NCBI GenBank assembly: GCA_040255465.1
Contig: JBDZVA010000002.1
Span: 620,001-684,000 of the forward strand
DNA: 64,000 bases
Origin: UBA5793 sp040255465
GTDB lineage: Bacteria > Planctomycetota > Phycisphaerae > Phycisphaerales > UBA5793
Direction: 5' to 3'
In this document: positions 42,338-51,462 of the stretch, in pieces
Layout: every line of letters starts with the position of its first letter
Numbering within the stretch: position 1 is the stretch's first letter
Notes under the pieces: generated by a model
Databases searched by the model: none
Seen by the model: only the letters and a program-made list of their open reading frames with translations
What the model was told of the DNA's origin: nothing
Position numbers and translations under genes: made by a program

Positions 42338-42993
42338 CTGGTGACCTCCAGATTCTCGGCCGGCAGCGCCAGCAGGTGCTTTCCGAGCGAGGAGAACAGG
42401 AGAACAGTTGATCTGATGACCGCAGGTGGCGAGACATACGCCCGGACCGCCACGAGGGAGCAACCCGGCTCTCTCACCCGTTCACCCGCTCCACTTCACA
42501 TCTGCTCTCTTGGACGAGGGCCAATCGGGGTGACAGGATTTGAACCTGCGGCCTTTGCGTCCCGAACGCAACGCTCTACCAAGCTGAGCTACACCCCGGC
42601 ACCGACGGGCTTGGGGCCTTTTCGGTGTGGTCTCTAGGATAGGTCGGTCGGCTGCCAGCGTCGACGTCGCGTGTTTCGGCGATCCCTCAAGTCCAATGAA
42701 CTGAAGTGCATCAGCTCCGCCACGTGCCATGGACCTTGTCGGAGGCAATGCGAAACTTGCAGAGAGGCCCGGAACGCTCTATCCACGGCACTCTCAGGAT
42801 TCGGCAGCGATTCTCCCGAAGAGCGAGCCAGATCGCGCAAAACTGCCACCCCTCTGCCGCATAAGGTCTGAAAGAGCGTTTTCTGAACGGGGCCGTGATC
42901 CTTGGAGCGGTACCTCCCGCACCTTCACGATGCATCGGCACGCTGCCCGGTCCAAACCATCCTCCCAAGAGGAGCGCCCGCATAGATCGACCC
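42338..42993. other. Intergenic region containing the tRNA gene
   Basis: A divergent gap of about 650 bases. It holds tRNA-Pro at 42525-42598 and otherwise no gene that I can support; short frames in 42600-42990 lack ribosome binding sites and family similarity. Promoters for the DUF4261-like gene, the tRNA and the CPBP gene must lie here. Confidence 0.5.
42525..42598 (-). tRNA. tRNA-Pro (CGG)
   Basis: A full cloverleaf reads on the minus strand: 7-bp acceptor stem (CGGGGTG with CACCCCG), D arm with GCTCAGCTTGGTAGAGC, anticodon stem TTGCG/CGCAA around loop TTCGGGA (anticodon CGG, proline), and T arm with TTCAAAT. The discriminator base is A, and no CCA is encoded, so CCA must be added after transcription. 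Confidence 0.95.
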
Positions 42994-43803
42994 ATGATTC
43001 CGGCACCGTTCATTCTGGCACAAACCACTGCGCTCGAGCCGCCTCAGATCCAAGCAAGCGCGATGGATCTGACGCTGATGTTTGTGATCGCGATTGTGCT
43101 CCCCGCGCTCGATCTCTGGCTCTATCCGAAGTTTGTGAAGACGGTCTCCGACCCCCAGCCAAGGTCGGCGCGCAGCCGGTTTTATCTGACCGGCATTTCC
43201 ATCCAATGGATCGCTGTTGCCTGTGTGGCGGGCAACTGGGTGGCGTGCGGCCGCCCTTGGAGCAGCCTGGGTCTTGGCGTCCCCAGCACGCTTCGTATCG
43301 GTGTCGGCATCACCATCACGGCTGGTTATCTGTGGCTGATGCTACGGCAGCGCCGGGTGATTCTCAGCAGACCAAATGGGCATGAGCTGATCCGGCGGAT
43401 GGTGGGCAACGGCGCAGCACTCATCCCTCGCACGACACTGGAAGGGCGCCTTTTTGTTGGGCTGGCCTTCACCGCCGGCATCTGCGAGGAATTTCTGTAT
43501 CGAGGCATGCTCAGCTTCTGGTTCAGTGAATGGGGCGGCCCGATCGCCGGGCTGGTCGTCTCGAGCATCGCATTCGGCTTCGCGCACCTTTACCTCGCCT
43601 CGAAGGATCTTGTGCGAACCAGCATCACGGGCGCGATTCTCTGGCTCTTTGCATTCGCGTCGGGCTCGATCGTGCCGGTAATCATCATCCATGCCGCGAT
43701 GGACCTGATCGCGGGCGACATGGGTTCCCGCGCACTTAGGCCAGATGCTGCGCCCGGGGATTCCGTCGTCGGTGAGGAATCAAGCGGTGAGTCATCAGTT
43801 TAA
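42994..43803 (+). CDS. CPBP-family intramembrane metalloprotease
   Basis: A 269-residue membrane protein with about six helices and the three CPBP/Rce1 motifs: EEFLYRG (Glu165-Glu166, Arg170), FGFAHLY with the second metal-site His, and a C-terminal HAAMD. Such proteases cleave or process membrane peptides, including in bacteriocin-type systems, but most bacterial members have unknown substrates. The ATG at 42994 gives a family-like N-terminus. A disordered acidic tail ends the protein. Confidence 0.85.
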   Translation: MIPAPFILAQTTALEPPQIQASAMDLTLMFVIAIVLPALDLWLYPKFVKTVSDPQPRSARSRFYLTGISIQWIAVACVAGNWVACGRPWSSLGLGVPSTLRIGVGITITAGYLWLMLRQRRVILSRPNGHELIRRMVGNGAALIPRTTLEGRLFVGLAFTAGICEEFLYRGMLSFWFSEWGGPIAGLVVSSIAFGFAHLYLASKDLVRTSITGAILWLFAFASGSIVPVIIIHAAMDLIAGDMGSRALRPDAAPGDSVVGEESSGESSV

Positions 43804-43832
43804 TGATGTCCAATGGGGGTCTACGATGAAAC

Positions 43833-44531
43833 ATGAACGAACTGCTCACCCATCCATCGCGTGTGCCGCTGATTGCTCCGTCGATTCTCTCGGCTGATTT
43901 CGGCCGCATTGCCCAGGAGTGCCGGGCTGTGCTGGACGCCGGGGCGGACCTGCTGCACCTGGATGTGATGGATGGTCACTTCGTGCCGAACCTGACGATG
44001 GGTCCGGACATGTGCAAGGCGGTTCGTCAGCACTTTCCGAAGGTGTTCATCGATGTGCATCTGATGATCACCGATCCGGCCGCGTTCGTCGAGCCGTTCA
44101 TGAAGGTGGGAGCAGACAATCTGACGTTCCATGTCGAGGCGGTCGGCGAAGTCGCCGCGGCGCGCGACATTGTGAATGCGATTCACGATCGAGGTGGGAC
44201 GGCGGGCATTGCGATCAATCCCCCCACTGATGTTCCGCGCGTGTTGCCGCTGATCGAGTACTTTGACATGGTGCTGGTCATGAGTGTGAACCCCGGGTAC
44301 TCCGGCCAGTCGTTCATCGGGCCGGTGCTCGACAAGGTGCGCACGATTGCCCCGCTTCTGCGCGGCGATCAGCGACTCGAGATGGACGGCGGGATCGGGC
44401 CGAAGGAAGCGGTCGACTGTCTTGCCGCGGGCTGCGATGTCATCGCGGCGGCATCGAGCATCTTCAAGACGAATGATTACCGCGCGGCAATCAGCGCTCT
44501 GCGCGAAGCTGCGCCGGCGCACACGAAGTAG
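43833..44531 (+). CDS. rpe: Ribulose-phosphate 3-epimerase
   Basis: A 232-residue TIM-barrel epimerase of the pentose phosphate pathway, converting D-ribulose 5-phosphate and D-xylulose 5-phosphate. IAPSILSADF (substrate Ser), LLHLDVMDGHFVPN (metal His42, Asp44), FIDVHLMI and the Asp of EMDGGIG are the conserved active-site positions. VNPGYSGQSFI and the C-terminal phosphate loop complete the family signature. It is co-directional with the CPBP gene 29 bases upstream and converges with the HNH gene. Confidence 0.95.
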   Translation: MNELLTHPSRVPLIAPSILSADFGRIAQECRAVLDAGADLLHLDVMDGHFVPNLTMGPDMCKAVRQHFPKVFIDVHLMITDPAAFVEPFMKVGADNLTFHVEAVGEVAAARDIVNAIHDRGGTAGIAINPPTDVPRVLPLIEYFDMVLVMSVNPGYSGQSFIGPVLDKVRTIAPLLRGDQRLEMDGGIGPKEAVDCLAAGCDVIAAASSIFKTNDYRAAISALREAAPAHTK

Positions 44532-44547
44532 TCAACTCTGGAAGCGA

Positions 44548-45177
44548 TCAGCGCAGTTCGACGGACCAGTAGGCGTTGTCGAGGAACGTCTGCCAGCACG
44601 CGTAGCGACCGTCGCCGAGACGCAGCGTGATCATGGGATTGCGCTTTGGACGAATCGGTCGGCGCACCAATGACATGCTTGCCTGGTCAGGCGTGCGGCC
44701 GCCCTTGCGCGCGTTGCACGACGTGCAGGCGCACACCAGGTTTTCCCACGTATCCCCGCCCTTCTGGCTCCTGGGAATGATGTGGTCGATGCTCAATTCG
44801 CTTGTGGCGTATGCGCGGCCGCAGTACTGGCACTGGTTGCGGTCGCGGGCGAAGATGTTCTTGCGATTCAACTTGACCTGCTGCTGGGGCAGACGGTCGT
44901 AGCCGAGCAGGCGGATGATGCGCGGCACGGCGATATCGAATCGCACGGTGCGCACCCAGTCGTGCTGGTCGCGCTCGAACTGCTGCTGCAACTGCGCGAG
45001 GTCGGTCCAGGTCTGGAAGTCGTAATTGCAATACCGGCCGTCTTCGACGCTGATGACTTCGGCCAGGTTCTTGACGAGCAGACGAAACGCGCGGCGCGCG
45101 GAGATGACTCGCACCGCCATGTAGAGGCGATTGAGAACCAACACCTTGCTGTCGAGTGCGACCGAACGCGCCTGCAT
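44548..45177 (-). CDS. HNH endonuclease family protein
   Basis: A 209-residue protein with a C-terminal zinc-containing HNH domain: QCQYCGRAY (CxxC), SIDHIIPRSQKGG (catalytic His pair) and NLVCACTSCNARKGG (second CxxC). The N-terminal half (LVLNRLYMAVRVISARRAFRLL) is conserved in a widespread planctomycete and proteobacterial family usually annotated only as HNH endonuclease, possibly for nucleic acid repair. It starts at ATG 45177 after GAGGAGGG. It converges with rpe. Confidence 0.88.
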   Translation of the reverse strand: MQARSVALDSKVLVLNRLYMAVRVISARRAFRLLVKNLAEVISVEDGRYCNYDFQTWTDLAQLQQQFERDQHDWVRTVRFDIAVPRIIRLLGYDRLPQQQVKLNRKNIFARDRNQCQYCGRAYATSELSIDHIIPRSQKGGDTWENLVCACTSCNARKGGRTPDQASMSLVRRPIRPKRNPMITLRLGDGRYACWQTFLDNAYWSVELR

Positions 45178-45296
45178 TCCCCGGCCCTCCTCAGGCCAAT
45201 TGCGTAATCTGCGGCCTTTGAGTATACCCGGCTCAACGCCGGTTCACGCGCAGGGAGGGCAATTTGAACGGCGCAAATCCCGTCAGAATCGACGGT

Positions 45297-45866
45297 TTAG
45301 CGGATGCGTCGGCGGTGCGATGCGGGCGGTTCGCCGTCGCGATCGGCCTTCTTTTCGGCGCGTCGGCGGCGAAAGAAAGATTTGAGCAGTTCGCTGGACT
45401 CATTCGCCAGCACGCCGTGCACGATCTCGACGCTGTGGTTCAATCGGGGATCGCTGCACAGGTTGTAGAGCGAATGCACGGCGCCCGCCTTGGGGTCGGT
45501 GGCGCCGTAAATGAGCCGCCCAATCCGCGCCTGGACGATCGCGCCGGCGCACATCGGACAGGGTTCGAGCGTCACGGCGAGTGAGCAGTCGCTGAGCCGC
45601 CACGTCTTGAGTTTCTCGGCGGCGATGCGAATCGCCATGAGTTCGGCGTGGCCGGTCGGATCGTTGACGGCCTCGCGGAGGTTGTGCGCTTCGGCGACGA
45701 TCTCATCGCCCCGATAGAGCACGGCGCCGACGGGTACTTCGTCCGCCGCGGCCGACTTTCGAGCCAGTTCGATCGCCCGCTTCATCATGCGGACATCCCG
45801 CTCGGTGGCGCGCGTGGGAGGAACCCGTGGGCCTCTTGGTGTCGATCGAAGGATGGTCAATTGCTT
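45297..45866 (-). CDS. tadA: tRNA-specific adenosine deaminase (TadA)
   Basis: A cytidine-deaminase-fold enzyme that converts A34 to inosine in tRNA-Arg(ACG). The zinc site is visible as HAELMAI (His and catalytic Glu) and PCPMCAG (two Cys), with EVPVGAV upstream and SLYNLCSDPRLNH near the end. The core domain begins at ERDVRMMKRAIELA. The start is uncertain: GTG 45866 (used, 189 aa) or an ATG further upstream (45950 or 46007); none has a good ribosome binding site, and the N-terminal extension is not conserved. Confidence 0.9.
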   Translation of the reverse strand, partial: KQLTILRSTPRGPRVPPTRATERDVRMMKRAIELARKSAAADEVPVGAVLYRGDEIVAEAHNLREAVNDPTGHAELMAIRIAAEKLKTWRLSDCSLAVTLEPCPMCAGAIVQARIGRLIYGATDPKAGAVHSLYNLCSDPRLNHSVEIVHGVLANESSELLKSFFRRRRAEKKADRDGEPPASHRRRIR

Positions 45867-46068
45867 CACCCACCGCCAGAGAGAGCGGAACGCGCCGGTC
45901 TGGAGGTCACCCCCCGGAACCCTACCGGTGTGCGTTTTCTGCTCAAGCATGGGCATCATCGGTGGATGAACAAACGTCCTTGGCGTTATATATGCATCAA
46001 TCCGCACATTACGAAAAGTCGCACTGCAATTGAGTTTATTCGGCCCAAGGAGAAGCGCTCTTCCGGGG

Positions 46069-47028
46069 TTATTGAGACTCGCTCAGCTTTCCTGCGGGTA
46101 TGAACCGCAGCAGGATGATGCTCAGTTCGTAGAGCAGGTACAGCGGGATGAGCAGCGCCACTTGCGATGTGACGTCCGGCGGGGTGAGGATGGCAGCGGC
46201 GATCGCACAGCCGAGCAGCGCGTGTCTCCGGTAATACCGCAACGACTTGATGTCCACGATCCCGACCCAGCCCAGCAGCAACAGGACGAGCGGCAACTGG
46301 AACGCGATGGCGAATGCGAGCGTCATGCCGAGCATCATGTTCAGGTAGGCCTTGATCTCGTACTGCTGGGCAAAGCCGGTGTCGGTCTGGAAGTCGGCTC
46401 CGTAGAATTTCCCGTCCTCGCCGCGCATGCGCAACTGGTGCAGGGTCGTGTTGTAGTAGATCTGGAACGGCTGGAGTTCCGGAGGGTCGTAGGCGTAGTG
46501 CGGCACCGCGACGAATCCGTTCACGATGTCGGGCGGCGTCGTTTCACCGTCGGGCGGCGCGACGTCGGCGGTCGGCTGCATGGTCTGGGCGAAGGCCACC
46601 AGCACCCGCAGGGTCATGGGAAAGACGACGTAGTAATTGAAGACCACGCCGAGCAGGAGCAGCAGTGTGCTCCCCGGCAGGAGCAGGTAGGCGACGCGCT
46701 TTTCGCGGTTGTAGAGGCCGGGCTCGATGAACTTCCACAATTGCCAGAGGATGACCGGGGCCGCACCCAGCACCGCCGCCAGCAGGGCGATTTTGAAGTA
46801 CGAGATCATCGGCTCGGTCGGGGAGAGCAACTGGATTCGGCCGGGCAGACCGGCCCGGACCATGGCATCGCGAATAGGCGCCAGGAGCCATTCGAGGATG
46901 CTCTTGCCGAAATAGAGGGCGGGTATGGCGAGGACGAGGGGGGCGATCAGGCACAGGATAACCCGAGTTCGAAGTTCCTCGAGGTGGTCACCCAGGGGCA
47001 TGCGAAATTCGTCCGGACGGGGCTTCAT
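46069..47028 (-). CDS. tatC: Sec-independent translocase subunit TatC with an extended periplasmic loop
   Basis: A 319-residue, six-helix TatC, the receptor for twin-arginine signal peptides. GDHLEELRTRV (N-terminal cytoplasmic signature) and QLWKFIEPGLYNREKR are the diagnostic segments. Between TM3 and TM4 there is a loop of about 75 residues (about 150-227), several times longer than in E. coli TatC (usually about 260 residues in total). No tatA/tatB lies nearby. The Tat-type lipoprotein amidase at 51463 is one predicted substrate in the window. Confidence 0.93.
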   Translation of the reverse strand: MKPRPDEFRMPLGDHLEELRTRVILCLIAPLVLAIPALYFGKSILEWLLAPIRDAMVRAGLPGRIQLLSPTEPMISYFKIALLAAVLGAAPVILWQLWKFIEPGLYNREKRVAYLLLPGSTLLLLLGVVFNYYVVFPMTLRVLVAFAQTMQPTADVAPPDGETTPPDIVNGFVAVPHYAYDPPELQPFQIYYNTTLHQLRMRGEDGKFYGADFQTDTGFAQQYEIKAYLNMMLGMTLAFAIAFQLPLVLLLLGWVGIVDIKSLRYYRRHALLGCAIAAAILTPPDVTSQVALLIPLYLLYELSIILLRFIPAGKLSESQ

Positions 47029-47202
47029 GGCGGCGAATCATACTCATCGCCCGTCGCGTCCCCGATTCTGCGCCTTTTTCTGCATCCGCCCCTGCCGGTC
47101 TATCCGAATCAGCCTGTACAGGCGGACCCCCTATTGTGTTTCAGCCCCCGGTCCGCCGCCCTTTTCTGACCAACTGCGGCCGACGGCGCATCTGGAGGAA
47201 CG

Positions 47203-47814
47203 ATGCCCGATCAGGGAATGGAAGCACCGGATCACGTGGTGGTCCTGGCTATGCAGGGCGACCACAGGGCACAAAGCGATCTGTGGCGGGCGCATCGCCC
47301 GTGGCTCGCGGCTGTCCTTCTTTCTCACAAGCCGCGAGAAGTGGACATCGAGGATCTCATGCAGGACGTGGCCGTCAAGTTCGTGTCCAAGTTGCACACA
47401 CTGCGGGATGCCGAGGCCTTTCGGCCCTGGTTGAGGCGCATTGCGATCAATATCGCGCGCGAGGCAGCCCGCTCGCTCAAGGGGCGCGGCGACCATTCCA
47501 TCGAAGAAGACGTCTACGCCCAGGACCGATTCAAAGGGCCGATCGAACAAGGGCAGACCCACGACGAGGCGGCGAGTCTGCTTGAACACGCCAAGACGCT
47601 GCCCATCGAGTTCCGTGAACCACTTCTGCTTCGCTGCGTACGAGGAATGTCGTCAGCGCAGATTGCCGAGTTGCTCGACCTGCCACGCACGACGATTGAA
47701 ACCCGCCTCAGCCGCGCCCGCAAGATGCTCAGGGAAGAATGGCTCGGCCGCACCAACCGAGTCCCGTCTGATGAACACCGTGAAACGTGCAGTCCCGGCA
47801 CACAAGGAATCTGA
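47203..47814 (+). CDS. ECF-type RNA polymerase sigma factor
   Basis: A 203-residue sigma-70 family protein with region 2 (AQSDLWRAH...EDLMQDVAVKF) and region 4 (LPIEFREPLLLRCVRGMSSAQIAELLDLPRTTIETRLSRARKMLRE, the helix-turn-helix). GGAGG precedes the ATG by 4 bases. The next gene starts 2 bases after the stop and encodes a single-helix membrane protein, the usual position for a cognate anti-sigma factor. The regulon is unknown. Confidence 0.93.
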   Translation: MPDQGMEAPDHVVVLAMQGDHRAQSDLWRAHRPWLAAVLLSHKPREVDIEDLMQDVAVKFVSKLHTLRDAEAFRPWLRRIAINIAREAARSLKGRGDHSIEEDVYAQDRFKGPIEQGQTHDEAASLLEHAKTLPIEFREPLLLRCVRGMSSAQIAELLDLPRTTIETRLSRARKMLREEWLGRTNRVPSDEHRETCSPGTQGI

Positions 47815-47816
47815 TC

Positions 47817-48437
47817 ATGACCAGCAGCACCCCACACCGTGACACCGAACCACAGCCGACTCGCCTCGACCAACTGATCGACGCGATCGTGGACGGCTCT
47901 GCCGCAGGAAGTGAGTGGGATGAATTTCGCGTACTGGCCGGGACGAGCACCGAGCCATGGCGCCGTCTCGCCGAAGAACAGCGATTGGTCAAGACGCTCG
48001 AATCCGGCTTTGACGCCGAGGTTTGCGGCGCTCTCGCCGTGGAGCTTCCGGCTCGTCAGGCGCTGGCTTTCGATGGACCGCGGAGATCGAGTGCTCCGTG
48101 GCAACCGGCGCTCGGCTGGGCGGCGGCACTTCTGTTGGGTCTGGCGTGGGCGGGCTCGACCCTGATCCCCCCGACCCCCGGCCCGACTGCCGCACCCGGC
48201 TCGGGTTCGACTGGTACGCTGCTCGCACAGTACATGGCGCAGCCGTATGTCGTCGGTGAACTTCCCGTGCAGATTCGCGATGTTTCGCAAACTGAATCGG
48301 GCGAGTTTGTCACCTATGTACGGCAGATCGTGGAGCGTCGACCGGTGAGTCTTTACAACCTGCAACTGGATGAGAACTCCAACCCGGTCCTGCGCGATTC
48401 GGGTGGCGAGCTGGCGATGCTCGCGAGCCGATATTGA
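47817..48437 (+). CDS. Putative anti-sigma factor, single-pass membrane protein
   Basis: A 206-residue protein with a cytoplasmic N-terminal helical region (TRLDQLIDAIVDGSAAGSEW, typical of anti-sigma domains), one transmembrane helix (about 100-118, PALGWAAALLLGLAWAGSTL) and an extracytoplasmic C-terminal part. There is no zinc-binding HxxxCxxC motif. Assignment rests mainly on its position 2 bases after the sigma gene. The two PDZ genes that follow probably belong to the same stress operon. Confidence 0.7.
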   Translation: MTSSTPHRDTEPQPTRLDQLIDAIVDGSAAGSEWDEFRVLAGTSTEPWRRLAEEQRLVKTLESGFDAEVCGALAVELPARQALAFDGPRRSSAPWQPALGWAAALLLGLAWAGSTLIPPTPGPTAAPGSGSTGTLLAQYMAQPYVVGELPVQIRDVSQTESGEFVTYVRQIVERRPVSLYNLQLDENSNPVLRDSGGELAMLASRY

Positions 48438-48503
48438 CCGGATGAGGTTGCGCCTCGTCGTGGGGGTATGCACATGGGAACTGCAAGATTGAAGAATGAC
48501 ATC

Positions 48504-49451
48504 ATGAACGCACTGCGTCGATCCACGTCGCTCGCTCTAGCCGCGCTTTTCTGCCTGGCGCTGACGGGCCTGGCCCACGGACAAACTTCGGGCCAGTCGC
48601 CGCCAAGTCCGAGGGGGCAGGCGCCGGCGCTCTCGCCCGACGCCATTAATCCGGCGGTCCGAGTGCTTGTGACGCAGGCGCCGGACGGCACCTTTGAGGC
48701 CACGATCGGGAATGCCACGTTTCGCAGCACGAACTGGGTTGAGATCGAGAAGCGGTCGATCGAACTTCTGCCTGATCGGACGATCACTTTTGTGAATCCG
48801 AAAGGTGAAGTGCTGCATGTTTCGCCGCGCGCCATGTTCGGCGTGCTGCTGGAGCCGGCGACGGGCGCCTTGGCCGCGCAGCTGAACGTCAAACCGGGCG
48901 AGGCGCTGATTGTTACCGAAGTGCAGCCAAATCTTCCCGCCGCCAAAGCGGGCCTTGAGATCTACGACGTCATCGTCGAATGCAATGGCCGGCGGCCGAT
49001 GACCAACACCCAGTTCTCCGAGATCATGGCCGCCGCGCTGCCCGGCGACACGATTAATGTGGTGCTTGTCCGCCGGGGCCGGGAGACCGAAATCGAAGTC
49101 CGCCTGGTGCGGTACGACCCGGTCGCGATGGCGGCGGTTCGCCAACCGACCGGTTCAGTCGACTTTTCGGGCAAGTCCCGGGAGCAGATTCTCCGGGAGT
49201 TGCTGCAATCGACGGAAACGGCCTCCAAGCGACCGGGCGCGACTTATGCGGTGCCCAAGAACGACGATCAGGCGATGGTCCTTCAGTTGCCGGGGACGTC
49301 TCCGCAGTTTCCCGATCCGAATTCGAAGGCTCTTCAGGAAGAACTCGTCGGAATCAAGGCTCAACTGCGTCGTATTGAGGAGGTGCTGCTGGACCTTCTG
49401 CTCCTGGAGCAGCAGCGGCAATCCGCCAACGCGAAAACCGTAGGCGGATAA
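48504..49451 (+). CDS. Secreted PDZ-domain protein
   Basis: A 315-residue exported protein with a signal peptide (MNALRRSTSLALAALFCLAL...AHG), a central PDZ domain (about 110-210; FGVLLEPATGALAAQLNVKP, then VTEVQPNLPAAKAGLEIYDVI) and a helical C-terminal tail. No serine protease domain is present, so it likely binds partner C-termini or regulates a protease elsewhere. It follows the sigma/anti-sigma pair after 66 bases and is followed by a second PDZ protein. Confidence 0.85.
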   Translation: MNALRRSTSLALAALFCLALTGLAHGQTSGQSPPSPRGQAPALSPDAINPAVRVLVTQAPDGTFEATIGNATFRSTNWVEIEKRSIELLPDRTITFVNPKGEVLHVSPRAMFGVLLEPATGALAAQLNVKPGEALIVTEVQPNLPAAKAGLEIYDVIVECNGRRPMTNTQFSEIMAAALPGDTINVVLVRRGRETEIEVRLVRYDPVAMAAVRQPTGSVDFSGKSREQILRELLQSTETASKRPGATYAVPKNDDQAMVLQLPGTSPQFPDPNSKALQEELVGIKAQLRRIEEVLLDLLLLEQQRQSANAKTVGG

Positions 49452-49496
49452 CTGAAGCGTTCTGGTTTCTCCACGCAGTTGAAAGGATGGTTCCCC

Positions 49497-50594
49497 ATGC
49501 CAACGGACTCCGGTCTCAGGACCTTGTTTTGTGGTGGCGCGTCGATGCTCCTGGCTCTCGCCGCGTGCTCCACACAGGCGCAAGTCGCTGAGGAGAAGAG
49601 CACTTCCAACGAAACCATTGTGGTGACGCAGCCATCGAAGTCCCGCGCCGTCACCCGGGTCGTCACGCGCGAAACCCCGCCGGATGGACAAGAGCAGGTC
49701 GTTCGCATCGAACGAAAGAACACCGACGGTGACGAGCAGATCGAGCTCTGGATCAACGGCAAGAAGGTTGACGTCAAGGACATGAAGGAGCTGGAGGGAG
49801 CCTTGGGCGATCTGAACATCCAGTTCTTCGACGAGTTGGGTGGCGACGAGGATGGACCGGGCGCTCACGTTTTCCAGGTCCAGCCGGGTGACATGCAGCT
49901 TCGGAATCTCGGCCAAGTGTTCTCTGGCGCGGCTCCCGCGCAGAGCGGCCTTGTGTGGAGCGAGCCAAAGTCAATGCTCGGCGTTCAACTCGCGCCCATC
50001 AGCGACGACCTGCGTGACTACCTGGGTCTCGAAGGCGACGCGGGCGTGCGCGTCGACGGCGTCGTCGATGACTCGCCGGCTGCCAAGGCGGGCTTGAAGG
50101 CCAAGGACATCATCATCGCCGCGAGGATCGGCTCGGAGAATCACGAGTCAATCACTGCGGACGAACTTCGCGCGGCGATTGCCGAGACCGAGCCGGATAC
50201 CAAAGTCACGCTGACCGTCCTGCGCAAGGGGGACAAGAAGAAGATCACTGCGACGTTGACCAAGTGGAAGTCCGAGCCGTTTGGTCTGGCCGGCGGCGGC
50301 GCGAATCACATTGAACTTGTGTCCCCCGATTTCTTCAGCGGTCGTCGTGTTGAGCTCGACAGCATCCCGGAGATCCGGGAGCGGATGCGCCTGATCGAGC
50401 CTCAGATGCGCGAACTCGACATCGACCGGGATGGACTACTCCAGCTTCGACAGCGCGCGCTGCCCAACACCGAGGAATTGATGCGACGGATGGAAGTACA
50501 GATGAAGCAGGTTGAGGAGATGCTCAAGCAACTGCAGGAGCAGCAGAATCAACTCCGTCAGCAGGTTGAGAAATCACCCGAGCCTGAGGCCTGA
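49497..50594 (+). CDS. PDZ-domain lipoprotein with a coiled-coil tail
   Basis: A 365-residue predicted lipoprotein (lipobox L-A-A-C, Cys24, from the ATG at 49497 with AAAGGA 9 bases ahead). A PDZ domain lies at about 155-265 (LGVQLAPISDDLRDYLGL, VVDDSPAAKAGLKAKDIIIAA). The C-terminus (about 300-360) is a charged coiled coil (MRRMEVQMKQVEEMLKQL and on). No protease residues are seen. As the last gene of the sigma module, it may report envelope stress or scaffold a complex. Confidence 0.85.
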   Translation: MPTDSGLRTLFCGGASMLLALAACSTQAQVAEEKSTSNETIVVTQPSKSRAVTRVVTRETPPDGQEQVVRIERKNTDGDEQIELWINGKKVDVKDMKELEGALGDLNIQFFDELGGDEDGPGAHVFQVQPGDMQLRNLGQVFSGAAPAQSGLVWSEPKSMLGVQLAPISDDLRDYLGLEGDAGVRVDGVVDDSPAAKAGLKAKDIIIAARIGSENHESITADELRAAIAETEPDTKVTLTVLRKGDKKKITATLTKWKSEPFGLAGGGANHIELVSPDFFSGRRVELDSIPEIRERMRLIEPQMRELDIDRDGLLQLRQRALPNTEELMRRMEVQMKQVEEMLKQLQEQQNQLRQQVEKSPEPEA

Positions 50595-50629
50595 GCCTCA
50601 GTCTCAAGACAGACTCTCTTTCCTTCGCC

Positions 50630-50674
50630 CACCGCACCTGCGAGATACAGCGCTCGCGGGTGCGGTGGCGTTTT
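50630..50674 (+). terminator. Intrinsic terminator after the PDZ operon
   Basis: A 15-bp stem (50630-50644 with 50653-50667, one G-T wobble) around an 8-base loop, followed by GCGTTTT, lies 35 bases past the PDZ lipoprotein stop. It should end the sigma/anti-sigma/PDZ transcript. Confidence 0.8.
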
Positions 50675-50727
50675 GAGTCGATATGGGCCGGCGACGGTCG
50701 CCGTGCCTTTGTGCGTACAATCCGGCG

Positions 50728-51438
50728 ATGCCGGAGATGATTCAGATCAATTTCAGCCGAAAGTTTCCCCTCCTGCCGCTTGCGGGAATCTGCCTGCTGC
50801 CTCACGCGACGATTCCACTGCACATCTTTGAGCCGCGCTACATCCAGATGGTCAGCGAAGCGCTGGACGGGTCGAGTCAGATTGCGATGGCGACGTTTGA
50901 AGGCAAGCGCTGGCAGCAGGAGTACCACGGCAACCCGCCGATCCGGCCGGTCGTCTGTCTTGGTCAGATCGAGCGCTATGAGCGGCTGCCGATGGGTCGG
51001 TACAACATCATGCTCCAGGGCATCTGCCGGGCCACGATGGTGGAAGAGGAAATGCCCGATGAGGTCCGGCCGTATCGCATCGCACGGCTGGCCCCGTTGG
51101 ATGCGAATCCCGAAGACCATGAAGCGGAACTGGTCGGGTGGCGACATCGGGTTTGCGAACTGCTCCAGGGCGATCCGCTTTCGCGGATGCGGCTGGGCGC
51201 GGATGTGCTGAAGTGGTTCGAGCGCGACGACATCCCCTCGCACGTGCTCATCGAGATCGTGGGTCATCTGCTCATGACGACCGCCGAGGACGCCGAGCGG
51301 CGCTACCGCCTGCTCGCCGAACCCGACACCATCGAGCGAGCCGATTACACCGAAGCCGAGCTGCGCGGCCTGGAGCGGCTGCTGTCGTGTGTCGAAAACC
51401 AGTCGACCGACTGGCCAAAAGGATGCAGTTGGAATTGA
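50728..51438 (+). CDS. LON substrate-binding (N-terminal) domain protein
   Basis: A 236-residue stand-alone LON N-terminal domain: FPLLPLAGICLLPHATIPLHIFEPRY, the standard first beta-hairpin and helix of the family, then a GKRWQQEY and GQIERYERLPMGRYNIMLQG core. No ATPase or protease domain follows, as in many bacterial proteins that share this substrate-binding fold. Role unknown; perhaps protein quality control or an adaptor. The ATG at 50728 was used; a second, in-frame ATG is at 50737. Confidence 0.85.
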   Translation: MPEMIQINFSRKFPLLPLAGICLLPHATIPLHIFEPRYIQMVSEALDGSSQIAMATFEGKRWQQEYHGNPPIRPVVCLGQIERYERLPMGRYNIMLQGICRATMVEEEMPDEVRPYRIARLAPLDANPEDHEAELVGWRHRVCELLQGDPLSRMRLGADVLKWFERDDIPSHVLIEIVGHLLMTTAEDAERRYRLLAEPDTIERADYTEAELRGLERLLSCVENQSTDWPKGCSWN

Positions 51439-51462
51439 GCGTGGCCGCGATCAACGGGTTGT

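Noticed and set aside
46030..47169. A 379-residue plus-strand open frame rich in Gln, Arg and His
   Set aside because: It is antisense to tatC and has the composition expected from reading a hydrophobic membrane gene backwards.
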